Shown here in pieces: positions 1 through 9,076 of a DNA stretch of 64,000 nucleotides (within the stretch, counting starts at the first letter, position 1; every line of letters starts with the position of its first letter). A model generated the notes under the pieces. The model saw only the letters and a program-made list of their open reading frames with translations. It searched no databases and was not told the DNA's origin. Source of the DNA: Neisseria musculi. Its GTDB lineage: Bacteria > Pseudomonadota > Gammaproteobacteria > Burkholderiales > Neisseriaceae. Position numbers and translations under genes: made by a program. The stretch is from assembly GCF_014297595.2 (NCBI RefSeq), contig NZ_CP060414.2, forward strand, positions 2,542,001 to 2,606,000. Reading direction: 5' to 3'.

Positions 1-1704
1 TGTTTCGCTTATTTTCCGGTTGCCTTCACGGGTAGAAGAATCGTTTTCATGAAACGCAATACGCCGCAAAGGAATAAGCCCGCTGATTTTATATGCCCTC
101 AATCCCGGATACTGAATATTCGGATTGTCGGTAAACAGATAAACCGCCCGCTTTTCTTTGGAAAGTTTGGCAAGCATTTTATCCATTTTGGCGAAAAAGT
201 CTTTATCGTAACCGATGGAAGGTTTGGGTGCAGGAAGCTGGTTGCCCCAGCGCATGGAAAGCATCACGACAGGATAGTCGTTTAAATGCGCTTTCGCATA
301 TTGATAAACTGCTTTGCAGTTGCTGCCTTTGAAGATTTCAGCATCGTACCCTTCTACAAAAGCGCAGGTGTCGGCAGAAACCAGCGTGGCTGCCCAGCCC
401 TCTTTTTTACCGATATGGTCGATGAACGTTTTGTAGTGGTCCGCATGAGAGTCGCCCAGCATCAATACTGTGGGCTTTGTGTCATTCGCACCCCAAACGC
501 ATTGTTTTTCCAAATTATTGTGGCAGGAAGCGTAGGAGCGGGACAAGCCGTCTTTCTGGTATTGGCTGATTAAAGGCGTTTTTTGCAAGCCGAACCAAGC
601 CGCAGCAAGCAACGCGGCCGGCAATATGTAAAATGCCGTCAAACTTTTGGCAAAAGAAAGTTTCCATTTTTTAGCGGGCTGCTCCACCCAGCGGTAAGCA
701 GCCCAAGAACAAATCAATATCAGCACGGCCAAAGGCAGCAGCCATGCTGCGGGTAAATGTGCCTGCCCGTAGATATAGCGTGCAAATGCCAATACCGGCC
801 AATGCCATAAGTACAGAGAATACGAAATCAGGCCGATTCTTACACCCCATTCCCATTCAAATATTTTTTTCAAAGAATGGTTGAAACCGTTGAAATAAAT
901 TAAAGCCGCCGCTGCCAAACAGGGAATCAGCCCTGCCCACCCGGGAAAGTGGGCGGTTTCAGTGTGATATGCCGCTAAGCAGGCAGCCAAAACCACCGAT
1001 GCGGCCGCACAGCCGAAAGCGGCAAATTTTTCTCCCCACCAAACCGCCTCTTGGCTGTTTGCGGCCTGATGGCATACGAATACGGCCAGCAGCGAACCTG
1101 TCAGCATCTCAAATGCGCGCAGATGGGGAAGGTAGTATTTGTCGAGTTGGGTGGGAATATAAGCCGCCAGCAAACTTACCAACATACAGGCGGCAATGGC
1201 CGCCATTTGGGTTTTTAAGCTGCGGCGGATAAACAGCAGTAAGAAAAAGGGGAAAATAAAATAATATTGCTCTTCTACAGATAAAGACCAAATATGAAGC
1301 AGCGGCTTTTCTTCTTGTGCAGGGTCGAAGTAGCCTTGCCCTCTGGAAAAATAGAGATTGGCGGCAAACAGTACAGATGCAAGCGCAGACTTGCCGAGCA
1401 GGTTGAAATCGTCCGGTGCAAACAGTAACGCGCCTACGGCAAGTGTACCGGCGAGTACAGTAAAAAATGCAGGCAAAATCCTTTTAATTCTCCGTATGTA
1501 GAAAGATTTAAAAGAAAATGCCCCCGTATTCATCTCTTTGTGGATAATCGAGGTAATCAGAAAACCTGAGATGACGAAAAATATATCTACACCCAAAAAA
1601 CCGCCCGGCAGCCAAGATTTTTCAAAATGGAAAATAATGACAGACAATACCGCAACGGCGCGCAACACATCAATATCAGGCCGATAAGCAAAAACCTTAC
1701 TCAT
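1..1704 (-). CDS. OafA/YrhL-type acyltransferase with SGNH domain (3' end outside window)
   Basis: Inner-membrane O-acyltransferase family expected to move an acyl group from the cytoplasm onto a periplasmic glycan (LPS, capsule or peptidoglycan). Reading from the ATG at 1704, 568 codons lie in the window without a stop, so the C-terminus is cut off by the window edge. The N-terminal half is a multi-span Acyltransferase_3 domain with the family R-X10-H motif (Arg15 to His26, first helix). After about ten hydrophobic segments comes a soluble periplasmic domain with the SGNH block I motif GDSH at residues 417-420; the distal catalytic Asp/His block would lie beyond the edge. This fusion architecture is common in Neisseriaceae. 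The acceptor glycan cannot be inferred because no glycan gene is adjacent. ychF lies upstream on the same strand, 85 bp away. Confidence 0.88.
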   Translation of the reverse strand, partial: MSKVFAYRPDIDVLRAVAVLSVIIFHFEKSWLPGGFLGVDIFFVISGFLITSIIHKEMNTGAFSFKSFYIRRIKRILPAFFTVLAGTLAVGALLFAPDDFNLLGKSALASVLFAANLYFSRGQGYFDPAQEEKPLLHIWSLSVEEQYYFIFPFFLLLFIRRSLKTQMAAIAACMLVSLLAAYIPTQLDKYYLPHLRAFEMLTGSLLAVFVCHQAANSQEAVWWGEKFAAFGCAAASVVLAACLAAYHTETAHFPGWAGLIPCLAAAALIYFNGFNHSLKKIFEWEWGVRIGLISYSLYLWHWPVLAFARYIYGQAHLPAAWLLPLAVLILICSWAAYRWVEQPAKKWKLSFAKSLTAFYILPAALLAAAWFGLQKTPLISQYQKDGLSRSYASCHNNLEKQCVWGANDTKPTVLMLGDSHADHYKTFIDHIGKKEGWAATLVSADTCAFVEGYDAEIFKGSNCKAVYQYAKAHLNDYPVVMLSMRWGNQLPAPKPSIGYDKDFFAKMDKMLAKLSKEKRAVYLFTDNPNIQYPGLRAYKISGLIPLRRIAFHENDSSTREGNRKISET

Positions 1705-1789
1705 AATGTATCCGGCTAATGGTTTTGTTTTGATTTCCAGTATGCCCCAAACCGTTTTCACAGTATTGGGGCAAAGGTTTTCAGACAAC

Positions 1790-2881
1790 CTAAACATTAA
1801 ACAAAAAATGAATCACATCCCCATCCTGCACCACATATTCCTTACCCTCGGCGCGCATTTTGCCGGCTTCTTTGGCTTTGGCTTCGCCGCCGAGGGTAAC
1901 GAAATCGTTGTAGGCAATCACTTGGGCGCGGATAAAGCCGCGTTCGAAATCGGTGTGGATCACGCCGGCGGCCTGCGGGGCGGTGTCGCCTTTGTGAATC
2001 GTCCACGCGCGCACTTCTTTCACGCCGGCGGTGAAATAGGTTTGCAGCCCCAAGAGCTCGTAGCCGGCGCGGATTAAGCGGTTCAGCCCCGGCTCTTCCA
2101 AGCCCATTTCGGCGAGAAATTCGGCTTTTTCTTCGTTTTCGAGTTCGGCAATTTCGCTTTCCAGCGCGGCGCACACGGCCACCACTGGAGCGTTTTCTTT
2201 GGCGGCCAGTTCTTTCAAACGCTCGAGGTGGGGGTTGTTTTCAAAGCCGTCTTCGGCAACGTTGCCCACATACATGGCGGGCTTGGCGGTGAGCAGAAAC
2301 AGCGGACGCAGCATGGCGGTTTCTTCGACATCGAGGCCGAACGAGCGCACGGGTTTGCCTTCATTAAGATGCGGCAGCAGTTTTTCGCACAGGGCCACCA
2401 GTTTTTGCGCGTCTTTGTCGCCGGATTTGGCGCGTTTGCCTTCGCGCACGATGGCTTTTTCAACGCTGGCAAGGTCGGCCAGCGCCAGTTCGGTGCCGAT
2501 GGTTTCGATGTCGGCAATGGGATCGACTTTGCCTGAAACGTGGACAATATTGTCGTCGTCGAAGCAGCGCACCACGTTTACGATGGCGTCGGTTTCGCGG
2601 ATATTGGCGAGAAACTGGTTACCCAAGCCTTCGCCTTTGCTGGCGCCGGCCACCAAGCCTGCGATGTCGACAAACTCAACGATGGCGGGCTGCATTTTCT
2701 GCGGGTTGACGATTTTCGCCAGCTCGGCCATGCGCGGGTCGGGCACTTCAACGATGCCGACATTGGGTTCGATGGTGCAGAAGGGATAATTGGCCGCTTC
2801 GATACCCGATTGGGTCAGCGCGTTAAACAGGGTGGATTTGCCGACATTGGGCAGGCCGACGATGCCGCATTTTAAGCTCAT
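1790..2881 (-). CDS. ychF: Ribosome-binding ATPase YchF (Obg-family)
   Basis: 363 residues, the normal length for YchF/Ola1. P-loop GLPNVGKS at residues 9-16, Obg-type G3 region, and an NVAE motif in place of the NKxD guanine-specificity motif, which is why this family prefers ATP. The C-terminal TGS domain is complete. It binds the ribosome and is linked to translation quality control and oxidative-stress response. It starts at ATG 2881; the stop lies in a short gap before the acyltransferase. An uptake-sequence pair lies just upstream of the start (2929-2964). Confidence 0.97.
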   Translation of the reverse strand: MSLKCGIVGLPNVGKSTLFNALTQSGIEAANYPFCTIEPNVGIVEVPDPRMAELAKIVNPQKMQPAIVEFVDIAGLVAGASKGEGLGNQFLANIRETDAIVNVVRCFDDDNIVHVSGKVDPIADIETIGTELALADLASVEKAIVREGKRAKSGDKDAQKLVALCEKLLPHLNEGKPVRSFGLDVEETAMLRPLFLLTAKPAMYVGNVAEDGFENNPHLERLKELAAKENAPVVAVCAALESEIAELENEEKAEFLAEMGLEEPGLNRLIRAGYELLGLQTYFTAGVKEVRAWTIHKGDTAPQAAGVIHTDFERGFIRAQVIAYNDFVTLGGEAKAKEAGKMRAEGKEYVVQDGDVIHFLFNV

Positions 2882-2997
2882 GTGTGTTCCTGAAGCAGGT
2901 GAAATTCAACGCGCGATTGTAGCATATTTCAGACGGCCTTTTGGCGGTGCAGAGGCCGTCTGAAAGGTGCACCGGAATCCGAAGAAAGTTGGTTGCC

Positions 2998-3090
2998 GTC
3001 ATACTCGGGCTTGACGCGAGTATCTGCTATTTCTATTGGGACAAATTCTATTGGGGCAATAAAGATACTCGGTTCAAGCCCGAGTATGAC
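2998..3090. repeat. 93-bp composite palindrome, REP-like
   Basis: Two perfect 17-bp arms (2998-3014 and 3074-3090) read GTCATACTCGGGCTTGA and its reverse complement. Inside them is a second inverted pair (GAGTATC at 3018-3024 against GATACTC at 3064-3070). The core is AT-rich. No open frame is plausible. It lies in the 595-bp gap between ychF and ubiB and could be a non-autonomous mobile repeat or a strong RNA hairpin. Confidence 0.7.
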
Positions 3091-3128
3091 GTAGATGTTT
3101 AATGACGCAGATGGTTTTGGCAACCGAA

Positions 3129-3156
3129 GCCGTCTGAAAGTATTTTTTCAGACGGC
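3129..3156. terminator. Inverted uptake-sequence pair
   Basis: GCCGTCTGAA at 3129-3138 faces its reverse complement at 3147-3156 with a short T-rich loop. It is a 10-bp stem typical of neisserial terminators made from two uptake sequences. It sits beside the duplicated ubiB tail and may be its former terminator. Confidence 0.55.
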
Positions 3157-3188
3157 CTCAGCTGTCATCTCAAACACGCTAAGCCATG

Positions 3189-3300
3189 TTTATTTAAATA
3201 ACACAATCAACACCAACAACGCGGCTATCACGGCCAACCGCAGGCTTTGCCGTTGCGGGCTTGCCGCCGCAGGCAGACGTGCGCATTTTGTGCCGGCAGA
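3189..3300 (-). pseudogene. Duplicated 3' end of ubiB
   Basis: Positions 3189-3259 match 3476-3546, the end of ubiB, with about nine differences in 71 bases, and weaker similarity continues to about 3300. Read on the minus strand, the copy still encodes [20 protein letters not shown] then stop, close to the real UbiB ending, so the differences are largely conservative. It has no start and no upstream domain. It is best read as a leftover UbiB C-terminal anchor from a recombination event. Confidence 0.75.
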
Positions 3301-3427
3301 TTTGGCCGGCCGTGAAAGGATGGTCTGAAAACAGGAAACATAACGGTGTAAGCGGGCGTGCCTGCCGCTTTGTTTGTATATGGAATGTGTGAAAAATAAT
3401 AAAAAAACAACGGTTTAAAATATTTTG

Positions 3428-3454
3428 GGCCGTCTGAAAGCGTTTCAGACGGCC
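3428..3454 (-). terminator. ubiB terminator (inverted uptake sequences)
   Basis: GCCGTCTGAA (3429-3438) and its inverse (3444-3453) form a tight hairpin 23 bp past the ubiB stop, read on the minus strand. Confidence 0.75.
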
Positions 3455-3476
3455 TTGATGTGGATGATCTGCGCTT

Positions 3477-4988
3477 TTATTTAAATAACACGATCAACAC
3501 CAGCGCCACGGCTATCACGGCCAGCCACAGGCTTTGCCGCTGCTGGATTCTCACCAGATGCAGATAGGCATCGCGCATTTCCTGCCGGCGCGTTTCATCA
3601 ACCAGCGCATTGATTTTGCGAGGCAGCGCGGGCAGAATCCGCGCCCAATCCGGCGCTTCGTTTTTCAGTTGCCGTATAAAGGCCTTGGGGCCGATCTGCT
3701 CGCCCATCCATTTGGTTAAAAACGGTTTGGCGGTATCCCACAAATCCAAGTCGGGGTCGAGCTGGCGGCCCAAGCCTTCAATGTTGAGCAGGGTTTTCTG
3801 CAGCAGCACGAGTTGGGGCTGGATTTCGACATTGAAGCGGCGGCTCACTTCAAACAGGCGCATCAGCACCAGGCCGAACGATATTTGCGAGAGCGGCTTG
3901 TTGAAAATCGGCTCGCACACCGAGCGCACGGCGGCTTCCAATTCTTCGGCACGGGTGTCGGGCGGCACCCAGCCCGATTCGATGTGGGCGGTGGCCACGC
4001 GGTGGTAGTCGCGGTTGAAAAAGGCGAGAAAATTAATCGCCAGATAGCGTTTGTCGTAATCGGTGAGGCTGCCGACAATGCCGAAGTCCAGCGCGATATA
4101 GCGGCCGTCGCCGGCCACCAGAATGTTGCCGGGGTGCATATCGGCGTGGAAAAAGCCGTTGCGGAACACTTGGGTGAAGAAGATCTCCACGCCGTAGCGG
4201 GCCAGTTGCCGCAAATCAATGTTTCGGGCTTTCAAGGCGGCGGTGTCTGCTATCGGTGTGCCGTCCATCCATTCGATCGTGAGCACGTCGCGGCTGCAAT
4301 AGTCGTAATACACTTTGGGCACAATCAGCATGGTGCTGTTTTGGAAATCGCGGCCGAGCCGGCCGGCGTTGGCCGCCTCGCGCATCAAATCAAGCTCATC
4401 GTGCAGGTATTTGTCGAACTCGTCCACCACTTCGCGCGGCTTTAAGCGTTTGCCGTCTGCAAACAGCCGCTCTGCCCAGGCGGCACCGAAGCGCAGCAAG
4501 GCCAAGTCCTGCTCGATAACGGGCAGCAGATTGGGGCGCAACACTTTAACCGCCACGGCTTCACCGCTGTGCAGGCGGGCTTTGTGCACCTGTGCAATCG
4601 AGGCGCTGGCCACAGGCACGGTTTCAAATTCGGCATAAAGTGTTTCAATCGGCTGCCCCAGCGAGGCTTCAATCTGGCGGCGCGACAATTCTGCGTCAAA
4701 CGGCGGTACGCGGTCTTGCAGTTTGGCAAGTTCGCGCGCGTAATCAGGCGCAATCAGGTCGGGTCGGGTGGAGAGCACCTGCCCGAATTTCACGAAAACC
4801 GGCCCCAAATGCTCGAGTGCTTCGCGCAAACGCACCGGCAAGGGGGTGTGTTGCGCATCGGGCGGTTGCGGCAGTTTCTGCAACAGCGAGCGCAGCCAGC
4901 TTTGGCGCACCCGGCCGGCAATCAGATCGGCGAGGCCGTAGCGGTAAACGGTTCGGATAATGGTTTGGGTACGTTTAAGCCATTTCAT
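3477..4988 (-). CDS. ubiB: Ubiquinone biosynthesis protein UbiB (ABC1/ADCK kinase-like)
   Basis: 503 residues, matching proteobacterial UbiB (Coq8 family), an atypical kinase/ATPase needed for ubiquinone assembly at the inner membrane. The N-terminal KxGQ signature reads KFGQ at residues 67-70. The alanine-rich loop that replaces the usual glycine-rich loop is near residues 124-132 (ASASIAQVH). The catalytic region includes HADMHPGN and the DFG motif. Two hydrophobic C-terminal segments form the membrane anchor. The ATG is at 4988. The next gene on this strand (metR) is 120 bp upstream, so it could be separately transcribed. Confidence 0.96.
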   Translation of the reverse strand: MKWLKRTQTIIRTVYRYGLADLIAGRVRQSWLRSLLQKLPQPPDAQHTPLPVRLREALEHLGPVFVKFGQVLSTRPDLIAPDYARELAKLQDRVPPFDAELSRRQIEASLGQPIETLYAEFETVPVASASIAQVHKARLHSGEAVAVKVLRPNLLPVIEQDLALLRFGAAWAERLFADGKRLKPREVVDEFDKYLHDELDLMREAANAGRLGRDFQNSTMLIVPKVYYDYCSRDVLTIEWMDGTPIADTAALKARNIDLRQLARYGVEIFFTQVFRNGFFHADMHPGNILVAGDGRYIALDFGIVGSLTDYDKRYLAINFLAFFNRDYHRVATAHIESGWVPPDTRAEELEAAVRSVCEPIFNKPLSQISFGLVLMRLFEVSRRFNVEIQPQLVLLQKTLLNIEGLGRQLDPDLDLWDTAKPFLTKWMGEQIGPKAFIRQLKNEAPDWARILPALPRKINALVDETRRQEMRDAYLHLVRIQQRQSLWLAVIAVALVLIVLFK

Positions 4989-5108
4989 AACGGTGCGGTG
5001 CAGGTGGGAAAAGGTGGATTATAAAACAGGAACGCGGCGGGTTTGCGGATAGGCGGGCGCAGAGGTTTGCGCCGCCGGCCTGTTTTTCAGACGGCCTCTT
5101 GATGGCGG

Positions 5109-6035
5109 TTACTGTTGCAGCACGCTCAGCCCGGGCAGGTCGGCGAAGCTGCGCTCGCGCACGATGCGGCAGAAGTTTTCCAAATAGGCTTTGCCTGCAT
5201 CTTCCGCGCGCATGGCGGCGTAAAGCTCGCTTTGCAGGCCGTTGCGGGTAATCCGGCGCGAAACCACATAGTCTTTTTCGATATAGGGCATCACCGTCCA
5301 ATAGGGCAGGGCGGCGATGCCGCGGCGGCTGGCCACAAGCTGGATGATGGCAATGGTTAATTCGCTGTGGCGGCGCGGCGGGTTGATGCCTTTGGGCAGC
5401 AATACTTTGCGCAGAAGATCGAGCATATCGTCCGGAACAGGGTAGGTAATCAGCGTTTCACCGGCAAAATCTCCGGCTTCCCACACGGTTTTGGCGGCCA
5501 GCGGATGATCTTTGGCGCAGATGCCGACCATGCCGTAGGCAAACAGAGGCTGATAGGTGATGCCCGCCTGCGGGGCGGCTTCGGAAACAATGGCCAAATC
5601 GGCACGGTGCTGCAGCAGCAGCCCTACCGGGTCGGCCTGAAAGCCCGAAACAATATCCAGCTCCACCTGCGGCCACAGCGGGCGGAACTCGCCCATCGCC
5701 GGCATCAGCCAGTCGAAGCAGGTGTGGCATTCCACCGCCAGCCGCAATTCGCCCGCTTCACCTTCGACAATCCGGGCTAAATCGCGCTCGGCGGCGGCCA
5801 CCTGCGGCATCAGGTCGCGCGCCAGCTGCAGCAGCCGCTCACCCGCAGGCGTGAAGCGCAGGGGTGAAGATTTGCGCTCGAACAGCGGCGTTCCATAATA
5901 ATTTTCCAACGCGCGGATTTGGTGCGACAGGGCAGACTGAGTGAGGAACACCCGCTTGGCGGCCAACGAAACGCTGCCGGTTTCCTCAAGTGCCAGCAGG
6001 GTTTTGAGATGGCGCAGCTCGATGATGGAATCCAT
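5109..6035 (-). CDS. metR: LysR-type regulator MetR
   Basis: 308 residues. The N-terminal winged helix-turn-helix (residues 4-63, with LTQSALSHQIRALE) is followed by a LysR substrate-binding domain. Whole-length resemblance to enterobacterial MetR is visible, including PLRFTPAGERLLQLA and AVECHTCFDWL; in MetR the effector is homocysteine and the targets are methionine-synthesis genes. No met biosynthesis gene is adjacent; the methionine importer metNIQ lies about 13 kb away. The start ATG at 6035 follows a 549-bp intergenic region whose uptake sequence is right at the 5' side. Confidence 0.9.
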   Translation of the reverse strand: MDSIIELRHLKTLLALEETGSVSLAAKRVFLTQSALSHQIRALENYYGTPLFERKSSPLRFTPAGERLLQLARDLMPQVAAAERDLARIVEGEAGELRLAVECHTCFDWLMPAMGEFRPLWPQVELDIVSGFQADPVGLLLQHRADLAIVSEAAPQAGITYQPLFAYGMVGICAKDHPLAAKTVWEAGDFAGETLITYPVPDDMLDLLRKVLLPKGINPPRRHSELTIAIIQLVASRRGIAALPYWTVMPYIEKDYVVSRRITRNGLQSELYAAMRAEDAGKAYLENFCRIVRERSFADLPGLSVLQQ

Positions 6036-6584
6036 AATATTTCAGACGGCCTGTGCGGTTGAAGAACCAGTGTATATTAGAATAATTCATACGGCTGCGC
6101 AAACGGGCGGCGCAGAATAAAAGAACATACCGCAGGTTAAATAAAACCGGATCGGGTGGCGGGCTGCAGAGGGATATGATGCAGCAGCACGGGGGATGCT
6201 GTGTCTCGGCTCAATCGAGAACTTCTGCCGCCGCAACGGCACGGAATCTGTTTGCGCTGCCCGCGGTGCCTTTGTTTTTCGTTGTTGGGCATGGTTTCAT
6301 GATGGAGGCGCAAGGCGGGTGCCGTATCGGCTTAGCGGGTGCCGTATCGGCTTACATTGAATCTGCTGAAGCCGGCCGTTTGCTATATCCGACCCGCATC
6401 CGCCAAAATGAGTGCGGGGCGGGGTGATGGTAAGGCACAACAACAGCAGGGCGGCCGGGCTGTTATGGTTTTAAAACGGGCCGGTCGAATACAGGGGTGT
6501 TTCAGACGGCCTGGCCTGTGAAAAATGCTAAAATGACGGCTTTGATATTCTTGGCGGCTGTTGCCGGCCGTCTGAAAAGCCATC
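6036..6584. other. 549-bp intergenic region
   Basis: Holds the metR promoter region on one side and a 20-bp tandem duplication (6315-6354). Uptake sequences lie near 6500 and 6570. No frame here shows a recognisable protein. Confidence 0.6.
6315..6354. repeat. 20-bp perfect tandem duplication
   Basis: GCGGGTGCCGTATCGGCTTA occurs twice back to back (6315-6334 and 6335-6354). It is non-coding as far as can be seen. Confidence 0.9.
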
Positions 6585-6911
6585 GTGAATGCTGTAAACC
6601 ACAACCCATTGCCTGACTGTTTTGCGCTGCCCGCTGCCGAAGAGTCGGGTGGCTGGAGCGTGTATTTGGTATTGTGCGGCAACGGCTCGCTTTATTGCGG
6701 CATCAGCAACCGCCCGCAGGAGCGGTTTGCGGCGCACGCTGCGGGCAAGGGGGCGAAATATATGCGCATTCACAAGCCCGTGGCGATGCGGCTGGTGTAT
6801 GCCGGCGTGGCGCGCGCCGAAGCTGCGCGGCTTGAGGCGCGGGTGAAAAAACTCACCGCCCGGTGCAAACGCGAATTGTGGGCGGCGCTGCCGGATGTTC
6901 AGACGGCCTGA
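6585..6911 (+). CDS. GIY-YIG nuclease-superfamily protein, YhbQ-like
   Basis: 108 residues, the size of the stand-alone YhbQ/UPF0213 group. Core strands carry VYL (residues 26-28, the GIY position) and YCG (37-39, the YIG position), followed by Arg47 in the conserved RPxxR helix and Glu84 in the ARLEARVKKL helix, the positions of the catalytic Arg and metal-binding Glu. The physiological DNA substrate of the family is not settled. The stop codon lies within a reverse-oriented uptake sequence (TTCAGACGGCCTGA), a common economy in this genome. Confidence 0.88.
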   Translation: MNAVNHNPLPDCFALPAAEESGGWSVYLVLCGNGSLYCGISNRPQERFAAHAAGKGAKYMRIHKPVAMRLVYAGVARAEAARLEARVKKLTARCKRELWAALPDVQTA

Positions 6912-7158
6912 GTGAGGCCGGCGCTGCGCTTTGAAATCAGTGGCACAGGCTTTGCATACTTGCACTGTTTCCGGCCTGCCGCCTGATATGTGTTTTGGCA
7001 GTTCGGCTATAATCCAACCGTTATCCGTTTATGTGAAGCCTGAAGATAAGCCGGAACGCGCTGCGGTTTGATCCGCTGCCGCCGTATATCTGTGTGAATT
7101 GTAGCGAAGCCGTGCCGGCGGCACCCGGTGGGGTTTCGTTTGTAAAGAGGGTAAACCG

Positions 7159-7654
7159 ATGAAGATAAAAGCTGTTTTATTGGGGCTTCTGCTGGCCTCG
7201 GTGTGCACCGTCAGCCTTGCGAAAAATGCTTTTGATAAGAAAAATAACGAATGCGAAGTGGTTTCCGAAAAAAGAACGGTCGTGGAGCAACCAGGAAATT
7301 CTGTTTGTTCCCAGCGTGAGGCAAACGCCGAGTCGTTTGCGGGTAACCATGATTGAGGCTGCTTACCGCAAGAAAAACAAGGATGACAAATCACGGCGGC
7401 AGCGGTTTGCGAAACCTAATTATTTGGTTTTGGCAAAACGCCCGCCGATTCCGCAGGGCGTGATTAACAAATCTTTCGGCTCCCGGGTCGGCGTGGGGCA
7501 TTCTGAACACTCGGGGGAAAATACCGCAACGGGGGTGATGCACGTTCATTACCGCAGCGGCATCATCAATGAAAATATTTCGATGACGTTTACGGTGTGC
7601 AAACCCGATCAAAAATATGATTATGGGAAATATTTATGTGTGCCGCGCCATTAG
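7159..7654 (+). pseudogene. Frameshifted small secreted protein
   Basis: The ATG at 7159 opens a clean signal peptide (MKIKAVLLGLLLASVCTVSL) that continues to a stop at 7356. The rest of a plausible mature domain lies in the next frame, from about 7290 to a stop at 7654, with a basic centre and a Cys-containing end (VCKPDQKYDYGKYLCVPRH). One net frameshift between about 7290 and 7350 would join them into a protein of about 165 residues. I do not recognise the family. The alternative is two overlapping genes, but the downstream part has no convincing ribosome-binding site. Confidence 0.6.
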
Positions 7655-7729
7655 GGACCCATAACAACACAACTATACTAAACGGCTTTTGATTTTGTAT
7701 GGATTAACGGCATTAAGGAACCATTTAAG

Positions 7730-8458
7730 ATGAGCGAAAACATACACCACAATGTTGATAGCGGCGAAATCGACAAATTCAGCCGGCTTGCCCACAAATG
7801 GTGGGACAAAACGGGCGAATTCAAACCCCTGCACGACATCAACCCGCTGCGTTTGGGCTATATCGACTCAATCGTGCGGCTGGCGGGCAAAACCGTGCTC
7901 GATGTGGGCTGCGGCGGCGGCATTTTGTCGGAAAGCATGGCCAAGCTTGGGGCGGGGAGTGTGCTCGGCATCGACATGGCCGAAAAATCGCTGCAGGCGG
8001 CGCAAGCCCATGCGCAGCAGCAGGGAGTGGGCAATATCGGCTACCGCTGTGTGCGCGTGGAAGATTTGGCAAAAGAGCGGCCGCACAGTTTCGATGTGGT
8101 AACGTGCATGGAAATGATGGAACACGTTCCCGACCCAGCCGCCATTGTGGCCGCCTGCGCCAAGCTGGTAAAGCCTGAGGGCACGGTGTTTTTTTCGACT
8201 ATCAACCGTAACCCCAAATCATATCTGCACGCCATTCTCGGCGCAGAATATATTTTGGGCTTGGTGCCGCGCGGCACGCACGATTGGCAGAAATTCATCA
8301 CGCCCGCCGAGCTGGCGCGCATGTGCCGGCAGGCAGGGCTGGATATTGCCGACACCAAAGGCATGGGCTACAACCCGCTCACTAAGGTTTACCGCCTGAA
8401 CGGCAACACCGCTGTCAATTATCTGGCGGCCTGCAAACCGGTATTTCAGGCCGTCTGA
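7730..8458 (+). CDS. ubiG: Ubiquinone biosynthesis O-methyltransferase UbiG
   Basis: 242 residues. It performs both O-methylations of the ubiquinone ring using SAM. The class I methyltransferase motif I is LDVGCGGG (residues 57-64); the acidic loop LGIDMAEK and post-motif EMMEHVPDP follow. The start is ATG 7730 with AAGGA upstream. The stop is inside an uptake sequence, and a terminator follows at 8467-8490. It is one of two ubiquinone genes in the window but is not linked to ubiB. Confidence 0.96.
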   Translation: MSENIHHNVDSGEIDKFSRLAHKWWDKTGEFKPLHDINPLRLGYIDSIVRLAGKTVLDVGCGGGILSESMAKLGAGSVLGIDMAEKSLQAAQAHAQQQGVGNIGYRCVRVEDLAKERPHSFDVVTCMEMMEHVPDPAAIVAACAKLVKPEGTVFFSTINRNPKSYLHAILGAEYILGLVPRGTHDWQKFITPAELARMCRQAGLDIADTKGMGYNPLTKVYRLNGNTAVNYLAACKPVFQAV

Positions 8459-8466
8459 AAACAAAA

Positions 8467-8490
8467 AACAGGCCGTATCAACGGCCTGTT
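8467..8490. terminator. Bidirectional terminator between ubiG and the GlsB-type gene
   Basis: A perfect 10-bp stem, AACAGGCCGT with its complement and a 4-base loop, is flanked by A-rich and T-rich sequence. It serves two convergent genes. Confidence 0.8.
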
Positions 8491-8503
8491 TCGATAGCGA
8501 GGA

Positions 8504-8749
8504 TTATTTTTTAACCACACGGGTGTAAACCGCGAGAATCACCACGGCGGCGATGGTGGAGGCAATCCAGCCGGCAGGCTGGCCTGCTTCATACCAGCCG
8601 GCGGCCTGCCCGGCCCAGCCTGCCAGCAGCGAACCGCCGATGCCCAGCAGCGTGGTCATGATAAAGCCCAAGTTGTCCTTGCCCGGGTGCAGCACTTTTG
8701 CCAACACGCCCACAACAAAGCCCACGATAATGGTGACTAACCAGCCCAT
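8504..8749 (-). CDS. GlsB/YeaQ/YmgE-family small membrane protein
   Basis: 81 residues in three hydrophobic segments with the family pattern of glycine-rich turns (GFVVGVLAKVLHPG early, then LGIGGSLLAGWAG). The family is annotated as stress-response or transglycosylase-associated, but its biochemical role is not established. The ATG is at 8749. It converges on ubiG across a shared terminator. Confidence 0.85.
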   Translation of the reverse strand: MGWLVTIIVGFVVGVLAKVLHPGKDNLGFIMTTLLGIGGSLLAGWAGQAAGWYEAGQPAGWIASTIAAVVILAVYTRVVKK

Positions 8750-8972
8750 AACATTCCTTTCGTATTATTCGGTTTGAATCGGTTGGAGCATTTTCAGCGC
8801 GGCAGTTGAAACCGCTTCGGGATATGTCGTCTGAAAATATTTTCCGCCCGCATCATACACAGCCCCGTAACGCTGCCGAGCCTGTGATTGCATTTCTTTT
8901 CATAACTATAAAATATTTTGAACACACGGCGCGGTTTTGGGGTGGAAATACAACAAAACGCAATACTTCGGC

Positions 8973-9050
8973 TATAATCACGTTAAACGTCTGCCAAACC
9001 GCCTGTGGGCGGTTTGTTTGCTTGGCAGGCTGCAAACGTTATATTTAACG
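8973..9050 (+). promoter_or_regulatory. Promoter -10 box and nested hairpin leader of the Bcr/CflA exporter
   Basis: TATAAT at 8973-8978 is followed at once by three nested inverted pairs: CGTTAAA (8981-8987) with TTTAACG (9044-9050), CTGCCAA (8991-8997) with TTGGCAG (9022-9028), and AAACCGCC (8996-9003) with GGCGGTTT (9008-9015); the last two overlap by two bases, so they compete slightly. The structure occupies the 5' leader, ending 26 bp before the start codon. No -35 box stands out. Confidence 0.55.
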
Positions 9051-9076
9051 TTATATTGAAAGAAAGAAAGAAGATT

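Noticed and set aside
9005..9076. N-terminal extension of the Bcr/CflA exporter
   Set aside because: Lies in the leader hairpin and lacks membrane-signal character; the ATG at 9077 has a good purine-rich site.
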